Below are positions 12,875 through 26,329 of a stretch of DNA of 64,000 nucleotides, in pieces. Source of the stretch: Pseudoscleropodium purum (taxonomy: Eukaryota; Streptophyta; Bryopsida; Hypnales; Brachytheciaceae). Under the pieces are notes generated by a model. That model was not told the DNA's origin, did not search any database, and saw nothing but the letters and a program-made list of their open reading frames with translations. The translations under genes were made by a program, and so were the position numbers. The stretch is taken from assembly GCA_963969395.1 (NCBI GenBank), contig OZ017802.1:20243410-20307409 (forward strand), in the 5' to 3' direction. Positions within the stretch are counted from its first letter, which is position 1; the number at the start of each line of letters is the position of its first letter.

Positions 12875-14281
12875 AGTCTCTGTCCAAATGACTGACAGAC
12901 CATGGTTTTTTTCCTGGAACCATGGTGCGAAACTCCAGTGTCGTGGCACAGTCACAGTGGTTCTAATTTGGAGGGACCATCCTCCATTTCCTGCATGGTG
13001 TATTGCTACAGTGCCAAAAAAAACCCCACCTGTGACAGACTAGTGATTGGATGAATCTCCATTTCATCCGAGTCTACAACGAATGTACTGGACGAAACCC
13101 TAATTCACCTTTGCGAGGTATTCCATAACTATGAGCCAACAGGTCTGCTTTCTTTGATGCCGAGCTTCCTCCTGGCAAAGTTCAATGCGGGACGGAGTGT
13201 GCGCGCTTGCTCTCGTCTCCACAACCCCAAAATTCAATTCTGAAGTCGTTCCGCTCCACTCGCGCATCCGGCGACTGTCGTCTCTTGTTGCGCCTTTCGG
13301 CTTTGGTGCGTCTCTGAAAGGAAATTGACCCTCATTTGTATTCCAATTGGGGTTTCAAACCCCTTGCCTTCGGTTTATTTGTCTAGTTCGGAACAGCTTG
13401 CCTCCCCCTCTCTCTCTCTGGTTGCAGATCGACCATCATGCAGGAGTCGAGGAGAGTTGTCAGGTTCGAGGGCCCGAGGGTGTGTATACGCGCCCGGAAG
13501 GAGATATGTAAGTGCTTGTAATTAGCAGTGCCACTGGTTGGCTTGATGAGAGTATTAATAACAATTGTGTTGGTGACGATTACAGAGTTTGTACAATTGG
13601 ACGGTTGTGAGAGGAGAACGACGCCAGATCGGATTTTAAAGGTATGACGTCGCAGACAATTCTGTCATGTTTTGGTTTTGTGATTGATGTGTCAAATTAA
13701 GATTCGAGGATTGGTAATTCAGGTTGGGATATTTCGACTGTACGGTTGATTTTGGTGCCATAAAATAAGGTTTGGAGGGTTCTTAAAGCACTTTAAGTCG
13801 TCAGGGGTAGTGAAACATGGCTTTTCACATAATTATGTGCTTAGAGTTTAGGTGTCGGGGTTAGTTTTTGTGTAGTTAGTGATTCGGTCACTTAGGTTTT
13901 TGTCTCCCGTGTAGAGGGTTGGAAAGTTGAGAAGGGATCTGCATGGAGAGTGATTAGAGTGGGTGGAAGGTACCGACAGGCAAGGATTTCTCTCGTTGTT
14001 CTTCACATTTCGATTTGGTTTTGGAAGATGCTACTGGGTTGTTGATTAGCAGAAATTTTTTATTAAATAGAGCGGTATGTTTATTATGAAAATTTAGGTT
14101 TCCTGTCGGTCGTAGTTGGTTCAAGTTGTTACTCTTTTCAGGCTAGTATCTGATTGTTTCTTAATTTCATTCTCCTAATGGGTGCAGATTCGTAGGGAGC
14201 AAAGCACGAAAGATTGAGTGTCGACTAATCTAGGGGAGGCCAGGTAGTTGTACATTACTTGACTTGAGCAGCAGGTAAGGG
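12875..14281 (+). promoter_or_regulatory. Promoter and intron-containing 5' leader of the ARGLU1-like gene
   Basis: A telo-box AAACCCTAA lies at 13095-13103. The composition changes here from AT-rich to gene-like. Candidate leader introns start at GTAAGTGC (about 13508) and GTATGACG (about 13642), and a likely acceptor is near 14187. A perfect-looking donor, CAG-GTAAGG, sits at 14272-14280, directly before the start codon. No protein-coding gene is supported in the leader. Confidence 0.5.
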
Positions 14282-16844
14282 ATGCCTCGATCACTTTCCA
14301 GGTCGAGGTCCCCGCCTCGCAAGGGGCGGCACCGGTCTTCTGCACGATCTCCATCGCCTGCGAGCCACCGTCACAGCACTAGACGGAGGAGGGAGACCTA
14401 TAGAAGCCGATCACCAGTGCATCATGGTCACAGCAGGTGTGTTACAGTGAGCAAACAATGGGCTCTTCATGCAGTTATTGTTGGGCTAGAAACAGCCATG
14501 AGAGAGTCTGAGAAAGAGTTTGTCACAAAAGAGATGTGTATCATGTACCCATAAAAAGTTGTTGAGAAAAAAGGCGAAAAGAGTATGAGAATGAGGTGGG
14601 AACAGACGTGCTCGAAAGGGATGATGATGATGTTCATGGAAGGAGGGGGTTTTCATGCTGTTGCTGCCTGGAGGAAAGCTGGAAGGCTTTGGGAAGGTCC
14701 TCAGTTCAGGAACCTTCCAATCGCTTCTGATGTATCGCCGCCTTCTTCCCCTCTGGTAACCGTACCATAGATGTGCCTGCCATCATGTGTTGCTTTCATC
14801 TTCGGCGCGCTTGGTCACATGTAGGTCCATAATTTCCCGAGTTGGTCTCATTATTTAAGGGTTTTTCGCAGAGGGTGTACAAGTTCAGTTGGGGTGTCGA
14901 GGTCCGATTCCTGATGACTGAACGGCATATAATTCTCCTTCGGGGGATATGTACGAATTTGAGATCGACATGACAACAATTATATCTTTATACTAGGGTC
15001 GTGGAGTCTATATTAGAACTTTTACAAAAGCTTTCTGGTAACTGAGTTAAGTACTGTCTCATATCCCTAATCTTTTTGACAGGCACAGGAGTCGGACGCC
15101 AACTCCAAGGCGATCAAAGCGGCGTAGCCGTACACGATCACCATTGAGGTCTCGAAGTACAAGTCCTGTGGCTGTTGATCGAAGAAGAGCCTTTGATAAG
15201 GTTCGGGAAGATGAAGAGCTTGAAAAGAGAAGGTAATGCCGCACACATTTAGAAGTATCGTGTTCGCCATGAACAACCAGGTTGGTATGTTCTTGGGTCA
15301 GTCATCTGGTCTCTGTGAATGTCCTTGTAACCATGCTTGACGGGGGTCTCGTACGAACTTATACGTGACTTCCTGCACTCTACAATGTGAAATGAATCTG
15401 TCAAGTTCATTTCAGGTGGATGTGCCTGGCATGGTTACCTGTACTCACAAAGATTGGCGTCCTTACCCTTTTGGGTAGGATTTGTCCAATAAAAACAATC
15501 TGGAAACCTTAAGGATATACTTCTCATTATTTATTTGCTCGGATTCTAATCAAATTGCTGATGTTAACAGGGGAAGTAACATGGAAGAGAATCATCCAAG
15601 TAACCTTGCCAAAATAACGGCAATTTTTCATGGTTAACATTGCTAGAAAGGATGGGTTAGTTTTCCATCGCAGTCAAAGTGTGTAGTGGAAGTGACGCCA
15701 TGTGGTGAGACTTTTCTCCTGGTCCATGGCAGTGTCTAGTGGGACTGTGATTCGAATCAGTCTGTAGCATGTCTCGTCCATGTCCTTCACAGTAAGGTCC
15801 TTTTTGTCCTCGGGTGTTCAGTGGAGGATATTTTTCAGCTGCCTCTTCGAATTGAGCTTGTTTGTCATCTCTGGATGTACCATGTGTCACGATTTTTATG
15901 TCGCAGTATAATCGAACCTGGACTCGTGCAACATACCTCAGGTTATGTATCAGTTTTGTGTGGTTTCTATCTGCTTTTACATTGATGTTGCTTTTGAAAG
16001 AACCAGTACCTTGCGAATGCCATCTCGTGCCCACAGTATGTTGCACCACAGCATAGGCACTGTTTATAGCTTCCTCATTGTTACTGACTTTGCGTACTTT
16101 ATTTACAGGCGGCAGCAAGAGGCTGAAACAAAGATTATTGAGGAAGAATCTGCAAAGAGAGTAGAGGAAGCTATTCGAAAGAAGGTTCACGATGCCTTAC
16201 ATTCCGAGGATTTTAAGAAGGAAATGGAATTGAAAATACAGGAGGGCAGGAAAAAAATCATTGATGACATTGCTGCTCAGCTTGAGAGGGAAAAGGAGGA
16301 AGCACTTGCTGAAGCCAGGAGGAAAGAGGTAAACTGTTACAATTCTACTGTCAATGTTGCTGTATTCTACTGGATTGTATGTTGGGATATCTGTTCGTGG
16401 CTATTTTACATGGGCTGTTGTCAATTTCGTTTTGCATTAGTTTCCTCAGATTTACTTCACATCAATGGGAGCGGAATACATGTATAAATGGAATACCTGT
16501 ATAATTTAGTCCATCTAGTTTATGGCATTTATATGTCACTTAATTTAACGGTTGCTCGTCTTATTTATGATTTCCAGGAAGAGAAAAAGAGAGAAAAAGA
16601 ACAGTTAGAACAGATGCTTGAAGAGAACCGTCGGAAAATCGAAGAAGCTCAGAGGCGAGCAGCTGAAGAGCAAGCCAGGAAGGAAGAAGAGCGTTATCGT
16701 GAATTGGAGGCTTTACAACGGCAAAAGGAAGAAACTCTTCGGAGAAAAAAGTTGGAAGAGGAGCAAGGCCGAGCAGAGCAGATGAAAATTTTAGGCAAAA
16801 AAAACACTCGCCCCAAGCTGTCATTTGCCCTTGGGTTCAAGTAA
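14282..16844 (+). CDS. ARGLU1: ARGLU1-like arginine/glutamate-rich protein
   Basis: Four exons, 14282-14436, 15083-15232, 16109-16328 and 16578-16844, join in frame to 263 residues, close to the length of animal ARGLU1. The first ~85 residues are an RS-type region (MPRSLSRSRSPPRKGR, RRSRTRSPLRSRS). Then a long charged coiled coil begins at about residue 87 (RRAFDKVREDEELEKRR, EEESAKRVEEAIRKKVHDAL, EKEEALAEARRKE). The protein ends with RPKLSFALGFK, the conserved C-terminal signature of this family. ARGLU1 proteins are nuclear and link pre-mRNA splicing with transcription (Mediator contact is known in animals). All three introns use GT-AG sites; two are phase 2 and one phase 0. The start is the first ATG after the leader and begins the RS region. 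Identification rests on architecture plus the C-terminal motif. Confidence 0.9.
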
Positions 16845-19789
16845 GAGGACATGTATTGCATCACAGCAGAGATTCTTGTGCTTCTTCACGTGGATTCTTT
16901 GTTGATTAGGGTATCTGTCATTGTTTGAGGAGACGCTTATGTGGTAGAGATAGGAAGTTCTATAGCTAGGTATAGATAATTAGAATAGAAATGATGTTTG
17001 TTTTTTGCAAGAAATACTCATTGTAAAGCATATTATTGGTCTTCTTTCAAAATCTTAGTGTTTCCGTTTACTTTTCACTGTCAATAGTTTATATCCTTGT
17101 TGGGAAAAAATACAATCAAGTGTGTTAAGTGCAGGTGTGAATTTCGGTTGGCACGGTGTAATATTCAGTAAACTTCTCTGCATAAGTCTGGTCTAGCATC
17201 ACTTGTCTTCACTGCTTGCTGGTGGTGTATGATTGAAAGTAAATTCAAGCATTATTTTGACCATTACACATAGTTAAATGCTGACTATATCACATAAATA
17301 GCTTATTGTTGAATACAAATTTAAACATCACTACTTCTATATGAGAACTGTGGAAACTAACTACCGGTATGTGATTTGTTCTACTGCCGTTCCTTCACAA
17401 ATTCAAAAAGAACCTCTTCAAATGTGAAATTTATGTTTAAGTTTCAATTTTAACAAATGCAATATTTCAACATATTCCAAATTTTCCTATACCCTGAATC
17501 GACATTTTTGACCGTCACAATTTCCAAAATATTCAACACTATGATATACGGACTATCCAGCAAAGTATACCAAAGGTAAGTGCAACAATTTGGGACTTGT
17601 TTCCATGAGGTCAATTTTAGATACACCTATATTTAGTAATTTGAACATTCATGATTTACTCATTTGGTATAAAAAAACTTTGATTGTAGAAACTCAACAC
17701 AAGTATTCTTAACCCCTAAAGATTTGATTCCTTAGTCAAACATCTCAAGCCTAATTTAGTCTTTTAAATTTTAATCAAGATTCAATCTTATATTTCTATT
17801 ATAAAAGACTACATAGTATTTTTTAATGTGGAAAACTTTTGTGGAGTATTAGATTTGTAATAGATTGAATCTTTTATAATTTGTTTAGTAATAAATGAAA
17901 TTTTTTTATTTTAAATGTCACATTAAAAATTCAATTAATTTCAATTATCTTCAAGAAGTATAAATAGCAATGAAGAAGAATGTGAAAAATTATCAAGCAA
18001 TTGTTTCATTTTATAATTCCCAAATTCTATTTGCAATGAACTCTAAATAGAATTACTACAATTAAGCTAAAATTTTAGCTTTTATATAATTGATTGATAA
18101 AATTTTGATAATTTCTATATGTGAAAAAAATTATTATTATTTTTCAAATTTTTTCAAATAATATACTCCCTCTATCCCATTAAAAACCTCTAAATCAAAC
18201 ATAATTCATGTACCACTAAAAAGCTTTGTTTATTGATTTTTACCATTTGACAAGTGTTCATTGTGTTGAATGACTTGGCTAGTGAGTACTCTTCAATGGG
18301 GATCCAAATAATTGAAGTCTTTCAATAAGTGTAACCAAACCAATTTTAAAATTTGTACCACTCAATATGAATCCAAATAGTATTTTGACATCCATGGCAA
18401 AGCATTTCGAAATTGCATACCAGTAAATGAAGATCCAAACTAATTTTACCTCAATTTCTCATTATTTAATTTGTATCCCCAAATTGTAATCCACTTAGAT
18501 CCAAAGTGGCAATTTGAAAATTGAGAAGATAGGACTTATTGTCTAGTTGTGGATCAAGTTTATTTATTGCACATTGTAAGTATTCTCGTTGGTAAGGAAT
18601 TTCTAGAATCCCATTCTTGTCACCATCTTCAAAATTGTCATCAATAATGCATCAATAGCATTCATAGCTATGTTCGAATAAGATACTTTTGATACAAATT
18701 TTGCCATGTCTAAAGGAAGGTGCTTAAACTAGAGAATTTGCATACACGTAGGGGATGGGTTACATGTGTTTGAATACATTTTTTACTAGCACAAAGACTA
18801 AACATAGAGTTAATCCTTCATTGGGAAATTTTTTGGAAGTTCTTAGTGAGAGAGGGGGAGTACTCTACATTCAATGCAATTTTGATTCTAACCTATAGAG
18901 CTTCCAATTACAATGACTCATTGGATTTTTGGATTGTTTCAAAGTTTTAAATGGAGTAGAAACTAAACTTATTGGATATAATTTTCTTTGTTTACATCAA
19001 ATAATAATTAAAAATGAACATTATATAAATTAAAATCATTCAAGCTTGACCAAGGTCCATTCGCTTTAGGGACATAATGCTATATAACATTGAAGCAAAG
19101 GGCTATTTGCATCATTGAAAAAAGCACCCCCTCCAATGAACAAAATTATCTTTTATGGTTAGCCAACCTTAGTCCTTGAATTAATTGATAAGTCCTTCCT
19201 AGGTATCTAGCACAACACAATACCTTCTCCACATTGCTTAGTTATACAATGTTATGAGGTGCATGGATCTTTGGGATTAAACAAAACAAATTAAAGATAA
19301 ATTCATAAATAATTTGAATATTCCAACTCTTCAACACTCACTTTGATAAACATTCATTGCCTTAATACAACTAGTACATTGCACAATCACTAACCAATAT
19401 TGTCAAGGTTTGAAAATGTTTTCATGTAAGATAAATACACCCAAAATTGTCCGTTTAAAGAGTTCCACATATTTGGAGGAATTTTTTCTTAAAGATAATA
19501 TTTTTGTAGTATAAGCAAGTGAAAATCATGAATATTAAAAAAATTTGGATATGATATGTATATTCTATAATTTTTCAAAGTTATAGGTCTCTAAAGTACT
19601 GGATTTGTCTTGTGGGTGCATCCAAATCTAAATCCTACAAAAGTGAGCTTTTAACAAATTAGAATTCATAATGTGTCTTTCAAATGCATCAGCCAATAAG
19701 AATCAAACATTTGGAGGACACATTCATGTAAATGAAGGGATGCTTTAATGGCACTCTATGTATAAGGGACAGGGACGGGAGTGTGTGTT
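16845..19789. other. AT-rich intergenic DNA
   Basis: About 2.9 kb with no open frame of interest. The first few hundred bases are probably the 3' untranslated region of the ARGLU1-like gene. The rest is AT-rich, low-complexity sequence resembling the other intergenic stretches; I see no intact element. Confidence 0.5.
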
Positions 19790-20447
19790 TTCACCTTAAC
19801 CTCTAAATGCCCAAGGCCTGTTTTGAGCCTCTAGAAATTTGTTCTAAATTGAACAAAAAGTCAACATTTTGATAAGTTGTATCAACTCTTTTTGAATTGT
19901 AACCGTACAAATTCAATCTAGACATGTTGGAGATCACATAGGAAGAAAAAACACAACAATATCACTTATGAGTTGGAAGATTATAACATTTGACCATGAG
20001 GGTGTTAAAACTATGAAAAATTTTCAATTCACTTTTCACAAGTCAAACCTAAAAAGTTGGTGACCAAAAAAACATGAGGTTTAAGGGCCTAACATGAATA
20101 AGCCCAATCAATTTATGGCTTCACGAATTCTACTCTACAATTTTTTTAAATGAGTTTTGAATGTGATTTTTTCTTCAAGTCCAAGTGTATTTGAGGCTCA
20201 TTTACAAGAGCTCTCAACACTACGGGAAGTCAAGATTGCAATGGGTACCCTTGCACAAAACCTTGAATAAAAAAATCACTATCATTTACTTTCAAGATCA
20301 GATTTTTGATGCTAAAACTAGACTTCAAGAAGAACTTTCTAAAAATACAAACTACTAAAAATAGCAACTTGGTTAGGTTTTATTTTACTTCAAAGTTTCG
20401 CAAACACTAGATTTTTGTTGCCTCGGGCACTTAGGGGTTAAGGTGAA
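19790..20447 (+). mobile_element. 650-bp MITE, copy 1 (full length)
   Basis: Ends are inverted repeats. The left end is TTCACCTTAACCTCTAAATG followed by CCCAAGGC; the reverse complement of the right end is TTCACCTTAACCCCTAAGTG followed by CCCGAGGC. The body is non-coding and AT-rich. It is near-identical in content and order to 31214-31857 and, inverted, to 49934-50580. Confidence 0.85.
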
Positions 20448-21269
20448 CCATTGTTTAAGGTGTAGATTCACAAAACCCCATAAATAACATTATCAATCAA
20501 TGGTAAAGGGACCCCCCATTCCCAACCAGCCCATGATTCTTTGCAAATTAACCATCTAAGGATGGGTTGGTCTCTGCAGAAATCATCTTTTTCGACACAC
20601 AATATGTATCATCTACTTTAAGAAAACCAAAAGCACTTGTTTCAAGACAAGCTACTCTACAAGGTCTCCCCTTTTTGCACAAAATTCCAAGGATGAACAA
20701 TGACACTTCTGTCCTACATGCAAAGATTCTTTGTCATTCATCGGACACAAACACTTAGTGTCCATGGCACCGTTAGAGTTAACTTAGGGTTAAACTAAAT
20801 TCACTCCTCCAGGAATGATTCAGACTGGTTGAGTGAATATTATGCCTGTACACAAGGGAGTCTAAAATAATGCCGCCACTAAAGCATCATAATAATGGTT
20901 CTATGCACAAGGGCCCAGAAACCCAGACGAATCTAACTGATTCTACCACCCAACCTTTTCTGTACACCCGCGACTTACTGAAGACCCCAAACCCAGTTGA
21001 TATCCAATTGCTGATCCAATCTCAGGATGATGGTTGAAATCGTTTTGTGCAGATCCAGGTTTTCCAAGCTTCACATAATTAAAGCATCCTGAAGTCGAAT
21101 GTAGTTACGAGTGAGAGCTCCCATCCATCCATCCATCCAACCTTGCTTGCTTCACGAAGCTTCAATTTCCTTAAGCATGTATGTACCAGCAATCTCCGCT
21201 TGTTCTTTGTTGCCTTCAATGAGATGATGAGGATTTGGTTTTCATATCTGTGCCCAGCGAATGTAATGC
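20448..21269. other. Flank of the SAP30-like gene with a MITE arm
   Basis: 20558-20760 is an inverted copy of the arm seen at 26985-27145 (ending in CATTCATCGGACACAAAC), so it is a remnant of the second MITE family. The remainder up to 21269 is the likely 3' untranslated region of the SAP30-like gene and includes a short CATC repeat near 21123-21138. Confidence 0.5.
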
Positions 21270-24112
21270 TCAGGCTCGCAGACGCTTGGCAGCCTGCATG
21301 AAGCCCATGATCACTTGTCCCTCGTCCAACTCCTGCAACAATTCCAAAGCCACAAACTGAATGATGATCTTTTTAACGTAACCCAAATAAGGACGACGAG
21401 GAGGATTGAAAGTGTCGGAGGAAGGAAACTGTAGTAACGAAACGAAGACTATGCACCGAATCGTCGTCTTGGAATCTCACGAACTATGTTGGTGATAGAG
21501 CTCCGTCCTTGAAGGTTTAACAAATCGATTTCCTAGGTTGTGGGAAGTCTAAGAATCTGAGTGCGAAAAGAGGAAATATCACGTGGAGCTTCCTACTTAT
21601 CATAAACGAAGAGTTGTACCAATTTCTCTATGTGGTACAATCGTGATATTTGTGGGGAAGAAGCTGCAAACGCATTGGGCTCAAATGATTGGAGTCAAGG
21701 AATTCACGGTGCGTAGATCCTCACATCTTGAGCTAAAAACTGAGTTCTGGAATGATAAAAGGCAAGTGTAACCATGGTCAACATTGTTGTCGAATGTTAT
21801 GTACGACAGAACATAATGAAAGCCGTTAGGTCTAGAAGTTGTCTGTAACGCTCTCCCTCAAACTACATCGAGATTGTCAAATCTTGGAGATCTCTAATAG
21901 TCCTCTGAAAGAGCGAGGTGAGAATGGGTTTTATAACTCGAAATCACCATTGTTGTTTCCAATAACATTGTGCCATGTATGTAGCAATGAAATTGACAGA
22001 AGAGGGTTATGACATGTTACAGGACAAGTGACACAAAGAATTCAGAAACTCGTACCTGCGACATAAAATGCCTCACGACTGCATCCACAAGCTGCTCTTT
22101 TGATGAGTTTGGACCAACTTCAACCTTGAAAACAGGAAGAGAAATTTCATCAGTTCAAGTTGGGCACACAAAACTTTAAGACCCTGAGCAAGAAAAGAAC
22201 GCAGCCTGAACACTCTGGTGAATACCGATACTCTTCAAATTTCCTCCTGACATTCACAAAAAACGAGCTAGAAGCTTTCCCATCTAAGAACTCGAGCAAC
22301 CCTTCAAGCTTTCCAAATCACTATTCAAGATATAAAAATCACTATAATCCCCATTGGAAAATGTACGACTCCAACAGTTTCGCAACTAAATTGTTAAAAA
22401 TCTCAACACAAGTAGCGTGACCCTCATTTTGTTGATTTTTGCCACAATACCAGCTTAAAATGACTTCGATAACGCTTCAGAATAGCCGTCTCCAGCTTGC
22501 TAAGGTTCACCGACTGCAGGCAAACAAAAAGAGCTCACAAGTCGGTATTCAAATAACCAATAGTTCTTGCTGTCTTTGAACAAAAATAGTGTTTAAAATG
22601 AGGTTGGATTACATTTATTACACGGTCTAAGTTTATTGTTGAAGTGAGGTCTTACCGGTAAGCATTTGCTTGACAAACCTCTCCCTTCACCTCGACCTTC
22701 TGTTTTGTGGAAGGAGTTGCCACATTGGGCTACCCTACTGGTAGTGCCCATGACGCCAGGATTCGACGAGATTGGTAATGCAGGCTTGCGAGAATGCACT
22801 CTGAATGAGTTTCTGGGGTAGTTTTTGTCTGCAACCACAAAGTTTTTTCATCAATTCATTAGCCTTTTAAGAGAAGCCCGGTAGAAAGGAAAACATAGCT
22901 CTCGAGTAACCGAGGCAAAATTTGCTGTTAAGACATACTTCTATGTCCTTCATCCATTTCATATCCATTTCAAATCATAGAGCTTCCACATTATCGAGCT
23001 CTTGAAAAAAGTTCCATCATGCACCCACTGAATGCAGATTCATTCTCTGAAGGGGTTAAACTGAACGAAACAATGTGCAGCAAAACATCATCACTCAGTT
23101 GGACAATAGCCGTAACAAAAAAATTCGTACCAAGACTTGTTTCCCTAGAGAATGGATTGTCTTCATTATCATCATCATCACCAACATTTTCCTTGTGGCC
23201 ACTGGGAGCCTCAATCACGCTCAATGCATTGCGCTGGAGCTTGACTTCATCTCCATTTGTAAGCATCTGCACTCCAACACACAAAATTAGCAAGGAAAAT
23301 TAGTTCTCGCAAACTCAAGCAATTGCCAGTCAGGCCGAGGATACGAAAACCTGATACCCCATTTGTTAAACGCAACTTATCTCTTCCAATCAACACTGAT
23401 GGCCTTGAATTAGCAACCATTCAGTGTAAGAAAATCATAACTTGGCTATGGTCACTGATCTTAGGATGGAAATCATGGGGCTATCTACTGTCCTTTCAAT
23501 AGTGATCTACTGTCTTCCACTCGTTGAATAATTATATTAGAAGCGATCCAATACATTGAAAGAGTTTGATTGATTGACTCTTGCAGTACCCAACCAAAGT
23601 GATCTCTCCAGAGCTTTTGTACTAATTTCCAATAAAAACACACTCCTAAATACTACTTACAAATGATTAAACTCCGACTGAAAGAGTATCCTCTAGCTTA
23701 TCATTCCAGCCTTAAGTCTACGCTTCCATTTTCTCACTACATTCATCATGAGCTATGAAACTCCCACAAATTTCAAATACATCTAAGAAAACTGATTGTT
23801 TCCAATTGCTACTGCAATCAAAGAGAGATTGAGAAATTGCTGAACCCAACCTGCGAAAGAAGAAAACTTACGTAAAGAGGATGATTCCATAAAGAGAAAA
23901 CTTACCAGCCAGTGCCAACCACCCAAGCCCACCGCCTTCGTGACCACCCCTTGAAGACCCACCAGAACCGACTTGGTGCGATTGTTGCCCGTAACCAGCA
24001 CTTTGGTATGCCGCGGCAGCACAGCCAAGCCGTCTCCACCGTCCTCTCCAGGATGAAGACCCTCCATAGCCTCCTTGAATTGCAGCACTAGTGTCTTCAA
24101 GTCCCCACTCAC
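21270..24112 (-). CDS. SAP30-like Sin3 histone-deacetylase complex subunit (AFR type), N-terminus unresolved
   Basis: Six minus-strand exons join in frame: 24112-23906, 23266-23131, 22828-22656, 22513-22451, 22124-22056 and 21332-21270 (236 residues). The N-terminal half carries VLVTGNNRTKSVLVGLQGVV and KAVGLGGWHWLMLTNGDEVK, then LQRNALSVIEAPSG. An acidic run (GDDDDNED) and a Ser/Gly-rich linker follow. The C-terminus is the Sin3-binding domain: LSKLETAILKRYRSHFKL, SSKEQLVDAVVRHFMSQ, GFMQAAKRL. This order matches plant SAP30 FUNCTION-RELATED (AFR1/AFR2) proteins, which act in the Sin3-HDAC corepressor in the nucleus. The first exon listed has no ATG in frame upstream of its acceptor (CTGCAG at 24118-24113), so translation starts either in an upstream exon I could not place or at the internal Met 16 codons in. 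All introns are GT-AG. Confidence 0.87.
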
Positions 24113-25500
24113 CTGCAGCAGCAGCAGCCCATCATTTTAGTATTCCAAGCTGCATTAGTAGTAGTACCACAACAAAGCTTTCCATTTCATTTTTATTAGT
24201 ATGCGCATTGGATCAATCGCCCTCCGATGATTGCGTGGAGACTAATACTATTCTAACGGGACCTGACGGTCGAAGACCTTAATTTAGTAGCATTCTAAAA
24301 TGAGCAGATGCTTTGCTGATCATCAGATCATGGCATCTCCACCCAACTGCGGCTTTTTCGGCCACTTGATCCGGGGTCTAATAAATAACGGTCATTGCTC
24401 TTGTATGACACACTGCTTTCGGCGCTTTCCGCGTGGTACCATTTTTAGTAACAGGCATCAGTGTTGTGTAAATGCAAAATGAACTCAAGATATCAAAGTT
24501 AGGCTCAGAATGTGTTGGAACACTAATTAATAATAACAACAATAATAACAGATCATGTGTAGTTGAGCTCCTGAGATTTCAAATATGGCAACGTTTCGAA
24601 ACTCTCTGGAGTGTTGCCGCCTGGGAAACCTTCAAGTGAAAGATCTAGCGACAGTACCGAATTGAGATTTTCCTATCGATGGAGACCATGGATAGTTGCC
24701 GAAAGAGAATGTACAGAAACTCTACTGAGCTATCGACATGTGGTCAATACTAACAGATCGTAAAGAAGTGCCTCTTCAACTTTCAAATGAGGCAACATTG
24801 CCACACCCCATGTGCGCAAGATCCGTCTACCAAATAGAGACTTCCTTACAACGAAAATTTCAGAAGTAGCCTAAAGTGCAATTGCACGAACTCCAGCTAT
24901 CGACTCACGATCAAATAAGCTCAAGACTAAACAGATCATGTACAGTAGCTCCAGAACTTCGCCAAACCCCATGCGCAAGATCTATCTACCAAATTGAGAC
25001 TTCTTAACAACGGAAATATATCTTAACAGTAGCCTCAACTGTAATTGCATAAAACTCCAGATATCGATTCACGATCAAACTTGCTCAACACTAGTAACAG
25101 ATCAAGTACGCTCAACACTACAGTAGCTCCAGAACTTCAAATGTAGCAACATTATACAACTCTTACAGATTCGGTTGTTACAAATCTCTCTAGCAAATCA
25201 CGATTTTCATGCAGTTTCCTAGCCGAACCCCAATGAGAATATATATATAAGAAGTTGTAGTACAGAAATGGATGGGCTACCTGAGTAGATTTCACTCCAG
25301 CAAAACCCAATTGATCTCTCTACCGTTCTTCAGCTACCGGGACGTGCTCCTGGCGACCCCAAAGAGAGCCTCTTCCGTGCACTGCCACGACTTCGTCGCA
25401 CCATGACTCCACCGTGCTCTGTCTGTACCCAAAACACTCGCTCTACAAAAAACAAACTAAGGTACCCAAAATTGCACACAGATGACCAAATGCAAAGCAG
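24113..25500 (-). other. 5' leader and first intron of the SAP30-like gene, with degenerate tandem repeats
   Basis: A likely leader exon ends at ATCTACTCAG before GTAGCC near 25283. It contains a short upstream frame (MVRRSRGSARK...) that ends before the donor. Between about 24540 and 25200 an imperfect unit of roughly 170-190 bases repeats three to four times; the recognisable pieces are ACAGTAGCTCCAGAACTTC, CCATGCGCAAGATCTATCT and CTCCAGATATCGATTCACG. These would lie in the first intron. Confidence 0.55.
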
Positions 25501-26329
25501 AGAATACTAACGATGGGAAACTACTTAAACAGCCTTCCCACAACTACAATTGGAGGTCACCAAGCCAAGCCACAGCAGACTAAATTCCAGAACCACACTG
25601 CAACAGAGGTGAGCTACAATGGTGGCGATTTTTGCAAAATTCAAAGTTGGAGGGTCAGAGAAATTGGTATAATGGCGTCCCAAAGTCGGAATCTGAAGAT
25701 GCAAGGGGGCTGGGAAAAGTATGATGAAAAGGGGGGCTTGCTTTTTTTCGGGGGCGGGGGGGCGGGGGGGGATATGATGAGTGGGCAAGGGAGTAGGGAG
25801 AGGCGTGTGGACGTGTCAGCATGGGCACTGGTCCCCATGCTTTCCGCTTTCTTTAGCTTTTCTCGGCTTAATTTAGAGCCTCCGTCCACGTTCGAGTGTG
25901 TTTCGGTACAGTTGTTTCGCTTCGTTCAACCTCGTTTCTCGCCACCCCGCCCCGGATTCTTCAGTTCTTCTTCGCAGGCGCAGTTCCTAGCTAACTTACT
26001 TACAATGATTTGTGAGTGAGTGAGGGAAATTAGCTTCACCTTGTAACTGAGTGTCGCCACAAAACATTACTTTGGTATGATACAGTAAATTGTCTACTTG
26101 CACTGATTTCAACTCCACCAGTAATGATACTTTAGTGAAACCATACTAATTGATTTGGAAATGCTCTAAGTTTTTATTACTAATGAAGATTTTTAAACTA
26201 GAGTACAAAAATCTGTACTACACTGTTCAAAGAGGGTTTCTTTCTGAACAGAGTTCTACACATCTTCATCGAGAGTCAAAATTGGTAGCACTTGTAAATG
26301 AATTAGTGTGGTTTCCACTGACTATCATT
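25501..26329. other. Upstream region of the SAP30-like gene, source-like fragment and G-rich tract
   Basis: 25606-25765 has an inverted, diverged copy at 50611-50766 inside an F-box pseudogene. A G-rich stretch lies at 25750-25771. Long open frames exist on both strands here but show no domain, and the one on the plus strand runs through the G tract, so I do not call a gene. Confidence 0.5.

Noticed and set aside
22991..23303. Overlapping plus-strand frames around 23019-23303
   Set aside because: Antisense shadows of SAP30-like exon 3 and its flanks.
25513..26019. Plus-strand open frame of 168 codons
   Set aside because: It runs through a G-rich tract, has no recognisable domain, and overlaps the upstream region of the SAP30-like gene; length is explained by composition.
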